A stretch of DNA of 35,489 bases, taken from an uncultured Veillonellaceae bacterium (GTDB lineage: Bacteria > Bacillota > Negativicutes > Veillonellales > Dialisteraceae). The position numbers and the translations under genes were made by a program. This document shows positions 16,784-23,762 of the stretch, piece after piece (the stretch's first letter is position 1; every line of letters starts with the position of its first letter). Below the pieces are notes generated by a model that worked only from the letters and a program-made list of their open reading frames with translations, did not search any database and was not told where the DNA came from. The DNA is taken from assembly GCA_958348245.1 (NCBI GenBank), contig CATVYJ010000013.1:1-35489 (forward strand). Direction: 5' to 3'.

Positions 16784-16939
16784 ATGGACGACCCCGACGG
16801 AGACCGAACCGCCGACAATACGATAACTGAGAAAAAGGACACACGCTGTGTGCGCTTTGCCGCGCGCAGTCTGTGTCCTTTTGTGCTGCCGCCGTCCGGA
16901 GCCGCGTTCCGTCTGTCCCGTATTGCAGAAAGGAAGTGA
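16784..16939 (+). CDS. Putative 51-aa leader peptide of the P-type ATPase
   Basis: An ORF starting MDDPDGDRTADN and ending AFRLSRIAERK, with AAAGGA eleven bases upstream. It stops nine bases before the ATPase start and contains the ATPase ribosome site in its last codons, so translation of the two could be coupled. The acidic, proline-containing N-terminus recalls peptides such as MgtL that make ribosomes stall or fall off at low magnesium; only one proline is present early on, so the comparison is loose. The ORF spans the bipartite hairpin at 16833-16882. Whether it is translated is unknown. Confidence 0.4.
   Translation: MDDPDGDRTADNTITEKKDTRCVRFAARSLCPFVLPPSGAAFRLSRIAERK
16833..16882 (+). 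promoter_or_regulatory. Leader hairpin, possible attenuator, before P-type ATPase
   Basis: AAAAGGACACA (16833-16843) pairs perfectly with TGTGTCCTTTT (16872-16882), with a second GC-rich helix inside (around CTGTGTGCGC and GCGCGCAG). The four T residues at the end make it a possible weak terminator inside the 5' leader of the ATPase gene. Confidence 0.6.
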
Positions 16940-16948
16940 CCGTCCATC

Positions 16949-19597
16949 ATGGACACCCACGAACCACACCCCCGGCCCTGGCATTCTCTCTCCGCAGACG
17001 CCGTCTGCCGCGCGCTCGGCTCTTCCCCGCAGGGGCTTTCCGATGCGGAAGCCGCGGCGCGCCTCGTCAGAGACGGCCCCAATGAACTCCGGGGCCGTCC
17101 GCCGAAGCGCCTCGCCGCCATGCTGAAAGACCAGCTCACCGACCCGATGGTGCTTATCCTCATCGGCGCGTCTCTGCTCTCCGCTTTCCTCGGCGAATGG
17201 ACGGAGGCCGCGGTCATCGCGGTCATCGTCGCCGCCAACGCGGTCATCGGCACGGCGCAGGAGCGGAAAGCCCAGCAGGCGCTCGCCGCGCTGAAAGAGC
17301 TCTCCGCTCCGACGGCGCGCGTGCTCCGCGAAGGGGAAGAGAGCGTCATCGACGCGCGCGGCCTCGTCCGGGGCGACATCGTTTTCCTCCGGGACGGAGA
17401 CCGCGTCCCCGCCGACCTCCGGCTCATCGACACCGCCGGCCTGTCCATCCAGGAGGCGTCGCTCACGGGCGAATCCGTCCCGTCGGAAAAGGACAGCGAT
17501 CCCGTCTTCGCCGCGGAGACGCCCCTCGCGGACCGCGCGAACATGGCCTACGCCTCGTCGGTGGTGACCTACGGCCGCGGCACGGGCGTCGTCACCGCCG
17601 CGGGCATGGCGACGGAAGTCGGCTCCGTGGCGGAGCTTCTCGACGAACAGGACGAGCTCGATACGCCTCTGTCCAGGAAGCTCGCCGCGGCGGGGAAAAC
17701 GCTCACCGTCATCGGCGCGTTCGTCTGCCTTTTCATTTTTGCCGCCGGGATGTGGTACGGGAAGCCCATGACGGAGCAGATCCTTCTCGCCATTTCCCTC
17801 GCCATTTCCATCATCCCCGAAGGCCTTCCCGCAGCGGCCACCATCATCATGGCGCTCTCGGTGAAGCGCCTCGCCCGCCAGCACGCGCTCATCCGGAAGC
17901 TCCCCGCGGTGGAGACGCTCGGAAGCGCCACCGTCATCTGCAGCGACAAGACGGGGACGCTCACGCTGAACCGGATGACCGTCACCGCCCTCTCCGCCGG
18001 GGCCGACGCCGTCCGGGGCGCGGCGGAGACGCCGGAAGACGCGGCCCGCGCGCCGTCCGACCCCTGCCGCCGCCTCGTCTGCGCCGCCGCTCTCTGCAAC
18101 GACGCCAGCTTCGACCCGGACCGCCCGGGCGAAATCATCGGCGACCCCACGGAAGGGGCGCTCATCCATCTGGCAAAGACGTTCGGCATCCAGCACGAAG
18201 CGCTCGAGCGGACGTATCCCCGCCTCTTCGAGCAGCCTTTCGACTCGGACCGGAAGCGCATGACCACCGTACACCGCATCGGCTCCCGCATCGCCGCCTG
18301 CACAAAGGGCGCGCCGGACGAGCTTCTCCCGCTCTGCACGTCGCTTCTGACCGAAGACGGCCCCCGTCCCATGACGGAAGACGACCGCGCCCGCATCCTG
18401 GCGCTCGCGCAGACGCTCTCCGGCCGCGCGCTCCGCGTACTCGGCTTTGCAGAGCGGACGCTCTCCGCCGTGCCGGAGGAAGGCGCCGACGTGGAGCAGG
18501 ATCTCACCTTTCTCGGCCTCGCGGGCATGATCGACCCGCCGCGCCTCGAAGTGAAGGACGCCATCCGCACCTGCCGCGAAGCGGGCATCCGCACGGTGAT
18601 GATCACCGGAGACCACCGCACCACCGCGCTGGCCGTCGCCCGGGAGCTCGGCCTCTGCGAAGACGGGCAGGCGGTCCTCACCGGCGCGGAGCTCGCCGCC
18701 ATGGACGACGGTGCTCTTGACCGCGCCGCGAAACGCGTCTCCGTATACGCCCGGGTCTCCCCCGCGGACAAGCTCCGCATCATCCGCTCGCTCCAGCGCT
18801 GCGGAGAAACGGCGGCCATGACCGGCGACGGCGTGAACGACGCGCCCGCGCTCAAAGCGGCGGACATCGGCGTCGCCATGGGCGTCACCGGCACGGACGT
18901 CGCCAAAAGCGCCGCGGATATGGTGCTCCTCGACGACAAATTCACCACCATCGTCCACGCCATCCGCGAAGGCCGCCGGGTCTACCGGAATATCCGGAAA
19001 GTCATTCAGTTCCTCCTCACGGGAAACATCGCGGAAATTGCCGCGCTCACCCTCGCCACGGCGCTCAATCTCCCCGCGCCGCTCCTGGCGGTGCACATCC
19101 TCTGGGTCAACCTCGCCACGGCGACGCTTCCGGCGCTCGCTCTCGGCGTCGATCCGGAAGAAAAAGACGCCATGAAGCGCCCGCCCGTCCGGTCCGGCTC
19201 CCTCTTCGACCGGAGCCTCATCCGCTCCGTCGCCGCCGGCGGCCTCTTTACGGCGCTCCTCACGACGCTCGCCTACTGGATCGGGGCGGACAGCTCCCAC
19301 GCGGCGGGGCAGACCATGGCCTTTGCCGTGCTCGCCTTCTCCCAGATCCTCCGGCCCTTCTCCCTCCGCTCCCGCGAGCCCTTCTGGCGGCGCGTCTCCG
19401 CGCCGAACGGATGGCTCCGCCTCGCCGCGCTCCTGTCGGCGGCCTTCATGGCGGCCATCCTTCTCCTGCCGCAGGCCCGCGCCGCCTTCGACGTGACGGC
19501 CCTCACCCCCGCGCAGTGGAGCGTTGCCGCGGCGCTTGCCCTCGCCTCCGCCGCATTTGCGGAACTCTGGAAACGCTTCCCGGGCTCCGCCGCCTGA
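16949..19597 (+). CDS. P2-type cation-transporting ATPase (calcium-pump-like)
   Basis: An 882-aa membrane pump. It has the N-terminal cation-ATPase segment, the actuator motif LTGESVPSEK, the phosphorylation site CSDKTGTLT (D333), the nucleotide-domain CTKGAPDELL and the hinge MTGDGVNDAPALK. Membrane helix M4 carries PEGLP (E291) as in SERCA-type calcium pumps, and M5/M6 keep N693, E696, N721 and T724, equivalent to SERCA N768, E771, N796 and T799. The residue matching D800, however, is alanine (A725, GCG at 19121-19123), in LWVNLATATLPALALG. Ion specificity is therefore uncertain. The start has a distant GGAAG site and follows a leader ORF; a terminator follows the gene. Confidence 0.93.
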   Translation: MDTHEPHPRPWHSLSADAVCRALGSSPQGLSDAEAAARLVRDGPNELRGRPPKRLAAMLKDQLTDPMVLILIGASLLSAFLGEWTEAAVIAVIVAANAVIGTAQERKAQQALAALKELSAPTARVLREGEESVIDARGLVRGDIVFLRDGDRVPADLRLIDTAGLSIQEASLTGESVPSEKDSDPVFAAETPLADRANMAYASSVVTYGRGTGVVTAAGMATEVGSVAELLDEQDELDTPLSRKLAAAGKTLTVIGAFVCLFIFAAGMWYGKPMTEQILLAISLAISIIPEGLPAAATIIMALSVKRLARQHALIRKLPAVETLGSATVICSDKTGTLTLNRMTVTALSAGADAVRGAAETPEDAARAPSDPCRRLVCAAALCNDASFDPDRPGEIIGDPTEGALIHLAKTFGIQHEALERTYPRLFEQPFDSDRKRMTTVHRIGSRIAACTKGAPDELLPLCTSLLTEDGPRPMTEDDRARILALAQTLSGRALRVLGFAERTLSAVPEEGADVEQDLTFLGLAGMIDPPRLEVKDAIRTCREAGIRTVMITGDHRTTALAVARELGLCEDGQAVLTGAELAAMDDGALDRAAKRVSVYARVSPADKLRIIRSLQRCGETAAMTGDGVNDAPALKAADIGVAMGVTGTDVAKSAADMVLLDDKFTTIVHAIREGRRVYRNIRKVIQFLLTGNIAEIAALTLATALNLPAPLLAVHILWVNLATATLPALALGVDPEEKDAMKRPPVRSGSLFDRSLIRSVAAGGLFTALLTTLAYWIGADSSHAAGQTMAFAVLAFSQILRPFSLRSREPFWRRVSAPNGWLRLAALLSAAFMAAILLLPQARAAFDVTALTPAQWSVAAALALASAAFAELWKRFPGSAA

Positions 19598-19611
19598 ACG
19601 CATAAAAAATG

Positions 19612-19646
19612 AAAAAGACGGTCCGCCTTCCCGGCGGCCGTCTTTT
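19612..19646 (+). terminator. Terminator of the P-type ATPase gene
   Basis: AAAAGACGG (19613-19621) pairs with CCGTCTTTT (19638-19646), with TCCGCC and GGCGG pairing inside. Confidence 0.88.
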
Positions 19647-19791
19647 GGCCTAAAGAGGGCAAACCGTTTTACGCCGTGCCCACATGGGCGCCTCGTATGC
19701 CGGTCTTCTCTTCATAAAGCCGCGGCACCGCGTGAGAAAAATATCTTATAAAAAATTGTTTTTTCCAATGAAAAAAGCGGCGCGCGCCGCT

Positions 19792-20700
19792 TCATCGTTT
19801 TCCAAAATAGGTCTCCCGGAATCCCACGCGCCCCGCGGTGAGCGTGCGCCCCGCCAGATACCCGATGACGGGCGTCTCCGGCGGAAAAGCGAAACGGATG
19901 CGGTACGCCGCGAGGAGCTGCCGCCGCTCCCCCCAGGGCCGGTTCGCCTCTTTCGAGCCGTACTTTTCGTCGCCCAGCAGCGGCCAGCCCGCGTAAGCCA
20001 TCTGCGCGCGGATCTGGTGCGTGCGCCCCGTGACGAGCTCGCACTCCACGAGAGACAGCCCGCCCCGCTTCTCCAGCACGCGGTACCGCGTGACCGCCGT
20101 CTTCGACCCCTTCACCGGCGTATCCGAGAGATACACCCGGCCCTTCCGCGCGTCCTTGAAGAGCTGCGCCGTGAGCGTCCCCGCCGCGGGCCGCACGTCC
20201 CCCACGACTACGCAGAGATAGCGCTTCTCCATCTGCCGCGCCCGGATGGCCGCTTCCATGGCGGCGAGCGCCTCCGCGTCCTTCGCGAGGATCACCAGCC
20301 CCTCCGTATTGTAGTCGATGCGGTGGCACAGGCGGGCCTTCTCCCCCTTCGCCGCGAGCAGCGCGTTCACCTCGTTCTCGAGCGTGTCCGCGGTTTTCCC
20401 CGACAGGTCTTCGCAGAGAAGGCCCGCTTTTTTATACGCCACAAAAATCCGCCCGTCCTCGTAGACCGGCGCGAAGCCGTCCGTACGGACGGGCCGCTCC
20501 CCGCCCTCGGCGAGACGGCAGTCGATCACGTCCCCCGCGGCGAGGCGGTCGCCCCCCTCGGCGCGCTTCCCGTTGCGGCGGATTTTTTTCAGGCGCAGCG
20601 CCTTCAGGATAAAAATGCGGGACAGGTCGGGCCGCACCGCCGCCATGTACCGGTCCAGCCGCTGCCCCGCGTCCTTCCCGCTCACGATGTATGTCTTCAT
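19792..20700 (-). CDS. RluA-family pseudouridine synthase
   Basis: A 302-aa enzyme that isomerises uridine to pseudouridine in rRNA or tRNA. The catalytic motif is CHRIDYNTEGLVILAK with D129. The N-terminal 60 residues form an S4-like RNA-binding domain (GQRLDRYMA, LKALRLKKIRRNGKR). The later RluA marks VTGRTHQIRAQMAYAGWPLLGDEKYG are intact. Which uridines are modified (RluC, RluD or another class) cannot be told. The start ATG has a GGAGG twelve bases upstream and an own promoter at 20729-20757, divergent from the aldehyde dehydrogenase gene. Confidence 0.92.
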   Translation of the reverse strand: MKTYIVSGKDAGQRLDRYMAAVRPDLSRIFILKALRLKKIRRNGKRAEGGDRLAAGDVIDCRLAEGGERPVRTDGFAPVYEDGRIFVAYKKAGLLCEDLSGKTADTLENEVNALLAAKGEKARLCHRIDYNTEGLVILAKDAEALAAMEAAIRARQMEKRYLCVVVGDVRPAAGTLTAQLFKDARKGRVYLSDTPVKGSKTAVTRYRVLEKRGGLSLVECELVTGRTHQIRAQMAYAGWPLLGDEKYGSKEANRPWGERRQLLAAYRIRFAFPPETPVIGYLAGRTLTAGRVGFRETYFGKR

Positions 20701-20728
20701 ATCCCTGTATGTCCTCCGGTTTTTCTGT

Positions 20729-20757
20729 ATTATATCGAAAATCCGCCATATTGAAAA
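20729..20757 (-). promoter_or_regulatory. Promoter of the pseudouridine synthase gene
   Basis: Minus-strand TATAAT (20729-20734) with TTTTCA (20752-20757) 17 bases upstream. Confidence 0.7.
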
Positions 20758-20787
20758 ATTCTATTCCGCATTTGGAAATCTAAAACC

Positions 20788-20816
20788 TTGAATCTTCTTT
20801 GAAAGAATGCTATAAT
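20788..20816 (+). promoter_or_regulatory. Promoter of the aldehyde dehydrogenase gene
   Basis: TTGAAT (20788-20793) and TATAAT (20811-20816) with a 17-base spacer, 80 bases before the start codon. Confidence 0.8.
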
Positions 20817-20895
20817 GAAGCCACGCATTAAGCGCATCCTATTTTACACAAATAGCATACACTTATTTCATCGTAATCAGGAAAGGATGAAACAA

Positions 20896-22386
20896 ATGGC
20901 AAAAGCAGAACTTCAGGAACAGTACGGCCTCTTCATCGACGGCGCATGGGTCCCCGCCTCCGACGGCGCGACCTTCGAAGCGCACAATCCCGCCACGGGC
21001 GAACTCCTCGCGAAATGCGCGGAAGCCACGAAAGAAGACGTGGACAAAGCCGTCCAGGCGGCGCGCCGGGCGCTCGACAGCTTCCGCAAGACCAGCCCGA
21101 TCGAACGGCAGAACCTCCTCCTCAAGATCGCGGACATCATCGATGAAAACGCGGCGCACCTCGCCCTCGTGGAAACCATGGACAACGGCAAGCCCCTCCG
21201 CGAAACCTCCACGGTGGACATCCCCATGGCCTCCGACCACTTCCGTTACTTCGCCGGCTGCATCCGCGCGGACGAAGGCACGGCGACCATGCTCGACGAC
21301 AACACCCTCTCCCTCGTGCTCCACGAACCGATCGGCGTCGTAGGCCAGATCATCCCGTGGAACTTCCCCTTCCTCATGGCCGCGTGGAAACTCGCTCCGG
21401 CTCTGGCCGCAGGCGACACCATCGTGCTCAAGCCCTCCTCCCACACCTCCCTCTCCGTACTGGAACTGATCCGTCTCATCCAGGACGTCCTCCCGAAAGG
21501 CGTGCTGAACCTCATCACCGGCGCGGGCTCCAAGTCCGGCCAGTGGCTCCTCGACCATCCGGACCTGGACAAACTCGCCTTCACGGGCTCCACCGAAGTC
21601 GGCCACGGCGTCTATCAGGCGGCGTGCGACAAGCTCATCCCGGCGACGCTCGAACTGGGCGGCAAGTCCGCAAACATGATCTTCGACGACTGCGACATCG
21701 AGCAGGCTCTCGAAGGCGTGCAGGTGGGCATCCTCTTCAACCAGGGCCAGGTCTGCTGCGCAGGCTCCCGCGTCTTCGTCCAGGAAGGCATCTACGACGA
21801 ATTCGTATCCCGCCTGAAAGCCTCCTTCGAAGCCGTCAAGATCGGCGACCCCACCGACATGAACACCCAGCTCGGCGCAGTTATCTATGAAAGCCAGCTG
21901 AAGAAAGTCCTGAACTACGTGAAGATCGGCCAGGAAGAAGGCTGCCGTCTCGTCACCGGCGGCGAACGCTACACCGACAACGGCTGCGACAAAGGCTTCT
22001 TCATCCGTCCCACCATCCTCGAAGACACCAAGGGCAACAACCTCCGCGTCTGCCAGGAAGAAATCTTCGGACCGGTCGTAGTCATCCAGAAATTCAAGAC
22101 CGCCGACGAAGTCATCGCGCTGGCGAACGACAGCGTCTACGGCCTGGGCGGCGGCGTCTTCACGAGCAACCTGAACACCGCGCTCAAAGTCTCCCGCGGC
22201 GTCCACACCGGCCGCGTGTGGGTAAACACCTACAACGCCATCCCGGCGGGCGCGCCCTTCGGCGGCTACAAACAGTCCGGCATCGGCCGTGAAACCCACA
22301 AGGTCATGCTCGAACACTACAGCCAGACCAAGAACATCCTCATCAACCTCAAAGAAGGCACCGCAGGCCTCTACGACGTGAAATAA
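20896..22386 (+). CDS. NAD(P)-dependent aldehyde dehydrogenase
   Basis: A 496-aa enzyme of the aldehyde dehydrogenase superfamily, oxidising an aldehyde to the acid. Motifs are IPWNFPFLMAAWKLAPALAA, the glutamate motif LELGGKSANMIF and the catalytic cysteine in NQGQVCCAGSRVFV, followed by EEIFGPVVVIQKF. The profile is closest to the AldB/AcoD acetaldehyde dehydrogenase type, but the substrate is not proven. The start MAKAELQEQYG was chosen over ATGs upstream because AGGA lies eight bases away and the family begins here. The gene is monocistronic, with its own promoter and terminator. Confidence 0.93.
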   Translation: MAKAELQEQYGLFIDGAWVPASDGATFEAHNPATGELLAKCAEATKEDVDKAVQAARRALDSFRKTSPIERQNLLLKIADIIDENAAHLALVETMDNGKPLRETSTVDIPMASDHFRYFAGCIRADEGTATMLDDNTLSLVLHEPIGVVGQIIPWNFPFLMAAWKLAPALAAGDTIVLKPSSHTSLSVLELIRLIQDVLPKGVLNLITGAGSKSGQWLLDHPDLDKLAFTGSTEVGHGVYQAACDKLIPATLELGGKSANMIFDDCDIEQALEGVQVGILFNQGQVCCAGSRVFVQEGIYDEFVSRLKASFEAVKIGDPTDMNTQLGAVIYESQLKKVLNYVKIGQEEGCRLVTGGERYTDNGCDKGFFIRPTILEDTKGNNLRVCQEEIFGPVVVIQKFKTADEVIALANDSVYGLGGGVFTSNLNTALKVSRGVHTGRVWVNTYNAIPAGAPFGGYKQSGIGRETHKVMLEHYSQTKNILINLKEGTAGLYDVK

Positions 22387-22399
22387 TTTCACGCGCCAT

Positions 22400-22436
22400 A
22401 AAAAGCAGAGCAGGACATCCTCCGCTCTGCTTTTTT
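22400..22436 (+). terminator. Terminator of the aldehyde dehydrogenase gene
   Basis: AAAAAGCAGAGC (22400-22411) pairs with GCTCTGCTTTTTT (22424-22436) around a 12-base loop. Confidence 0.92.
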
Positions 22437-22632
22437 CGTGCGCGAAACGGGAAAATTTTTCATCGCCCGTAGCTGGGTTCCTGCGCAGCCGGAGCGGGCG
22501 CATGTACACGAGAAAACGGACTGCGCACTTCGCGCGGGCGCAGGCGCGATGCTTCTCTTCTGTCTCATGCAGCTGCGGACCCGCATCATGGCGCTAACGT
22601 ATTTTCCCACTCTGCTGCGGGCCCACACAGAG

Positions 22633-22915
22633 AGTCCGTACGTGACCGAAATGCACGACTGTTTCCGTCTTTGGAATACGATTCCAACGTCGCCGACATT
22701 CTTTCCGGCCGCCCGGAAAGAGTGTCGGCCAAGAAAGGGCCGCCGCCCGGTCATTCCGCCCTAAGATTTGACGGCCCTCCACTGACGGAATGAAACTCGC
22801 TCGCTGCGCTCGCTCAGACAGTCATTCCGTCCGGGCGCTCCGGGCCGTCAAATCTTGCCCCTGCGGGGCCGGGCTCCATTCCAATGGGCGGGGAGCTGCA
22901 CCAGCGCTTAACTGT
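22633..22915 (+). repeat. Type A structured repeat, copy A1
   Basis: The repeat begins with the head TCCGTACGTGACCGAA and a TTCC-GGAA-TTCC alternation. It continues with a 14-base stem GACATTCTTTCCGG (22695-22708) with CCGGAAAGAGTGTC (22713-22726). A 15-base long-range stem AAGATTTGACGGCCC (22763-22777) with GGGCCGTCAAATCTT (22842-22856) encloses ACGGAATG (22785) with CATTCCGT (22823). It ends in ATGGGCGGGGAGCTGCACCA. Copies A2 (31424-31712) and A3 (34449-34729) keep these stems with partly or wholly different bases. It may be a structured RNA or a non-coding mobile repeat; strand is given relative to the head motif. Confidence 0.75.
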
Positions 22916-23010
22916 TTATTTTCAGGCAATGCGATGACAGACACATTGCCAAATGTTTCTTCGCATGATGCACGGATTCAAATGCGGCGCATATGTGTGA
23001 AGCATGCTGG

Positions 23011-23060
23011 AGCGGACCCACATACGATGAAAAATATTTCTCGTCGTATGTGGGTCCGCT
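23011..23060. repeat. Perfect 17-bp hairpin carrying the GCGGRYCYRCAT motif
   Basis: AGCGGACCCACATACGA (23011-23027) and TCGTATGTGGGTCCGCT (23044-23060) are exact complements around a 16-base AT-rich loop. A partly diverged relative lies at 35031-35079. It separates the type A and type B repeats of island 1. Confidence 0.85.
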
Positions 23061-23082
23061 TCTGTATTTGCGATACGTGAGC

Positions 23083-23545
23083 AAAGGGGAGCCGCCGTAA
23101 GGCGCGACGCAAAACCGCGCGGGAATACAGCTAAGCGTCTCGTCCGGGCCCGGCGTTCGTCGCCGGGCAGTTCGTGCGGGCCGCTTCTATTTTTGTGCAG
23201 CCCTCCTCTTATCCGTTCCCCGGCCCCGCGCCGGGATGTCGTCCGGCCATTAGAAAAAGAGACGGTGCGGTTCCCGTAGAACTGCAGGAGGCTGGGCGGG
23301 CTGACGCGTCCCGCAGTTTGTACTGTTACGGCGGCATGTTACTCTGTCGCTTTCCTTCTCGCTGCTTCCGCGCAGGGAATTACAAACTGAGCGGCAGCCC
23401 GCCCCGCCGACAGGCTCTTTTTCTACCGGCCGGCAACTTCTTCCTTTGCTACTTTCCATTCTTCTTTGGAGAAGAAGGAAAGTAGCGACCATGGAATCAT
23501 ATTCCAAAAATGGAAATATTCGTAAATTTCAGACACGTACGAATA
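23083..23545 (-). repeat. Type B structured repeat, copy B1
   Basis: Read on the minus strand it starts with the same head as type A (GTACGTGTCTGAAATTTACG, the TTCC-GGAA-TTCC alternation, then a hairpin with arms GCTACTTTCC and GGAAAGTAGC at 23448-23486). The body differs from type A. An 11-base long-range helix TAGAAAAAGAG (23251-23261) with CTCTTTTTCTA (23415-23425) encloses GGCGGGCTG (23295) with CAGCCCGCC (23395), and CAGTTTGTA (23314) with TACAAACTG (23381). Copy B2 at the window edge keeps all three. This nested, multi-branched layout is typical of a large structured RNA; no identity is claimed. Confidence 0.75.
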
Positions 23546-23550
23546 GAGAA

Positions 23551-23605
23551 TGCGGGCCTGCATCTTATGAAAGAAAAATCTTTCACATCGTAATGTGAGC
23601 CCGCA
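23551..23605. repeat. Hairpin with GCGGRYCYRCAT arms
   Basis: TGCGGGC (23551-23557) pairs with GCCCGCA (23599-23605); an inner GAAAG/CTTTC stem lies in the loop. Both arms extend into variants of the 12-base island motif. Confidence 0.7.
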
Positions 23606-23728
23606 TCCTCATAAGGAAAAAGAGAAGCACCGCACCCGCCTCCGCGCGAGGTGCGCAAAAACTTTCAAGAAGCGGACGCCCCGCACGGGAAAGTTGAAAT
23701 TTCTCAAAAATCTGAAAAATCCCCATGC

Positions 23729-23755
23729 AAAAAGCGCCCCGCAGGGGAGCGCCTT
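23729..23755 (-). terminator. Terminator of the ABC lipoprotein operon
   Basis: On the minus strand GCGCTCCCC and GGGGCGC (one-base bulge) close a TGC loop followed by TTTTT, eight bases after the stop codon of the second lipoprotein gene. Confidence 0.8.
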
Positions 23756-23762
23756 GTTTCTT

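Larger units (their letters stand above)
22437..23728. other. Gene-free island 1 with structured repeats
   Basis: About 1.3 kb without a believable gene. From left to right it holds a GC-rich segment (22507-22600) also present at 34247-34330, a type A repeat in plus orientation (22633-22915), a long perfect hairpin (23011-23060), a type B repeat in minus orientation (23083-23545), and another hairpin (23551-23605). The same order appears in island 3 at the right end of the window. Short open frames here differ between copies and are explained by the stems, not by coding. Confidence 0.75.

Noticed and set aside
16721..19603. Antisense open frame of 960 codons opposite the P-type ATPase
   Set aside because: It is a GC-rich shadow of a clearly real gene, has Arg/Gly/Glu-rich low-complexity product and no ribosome site or family motif.
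22437..23728. CRISPR array
   Set aside because: The repeated words are unevenly spaced, occur in both orientations and form long hairpins; no regular repeat-spacer pattern or cas gene is present.
22437..23728. Insertion sequence or prophage remnant
   Set aside because: No transposase, integrase or phage-like reading frame was recognised in any of the three islands, although a non-autonomous element remains possible.
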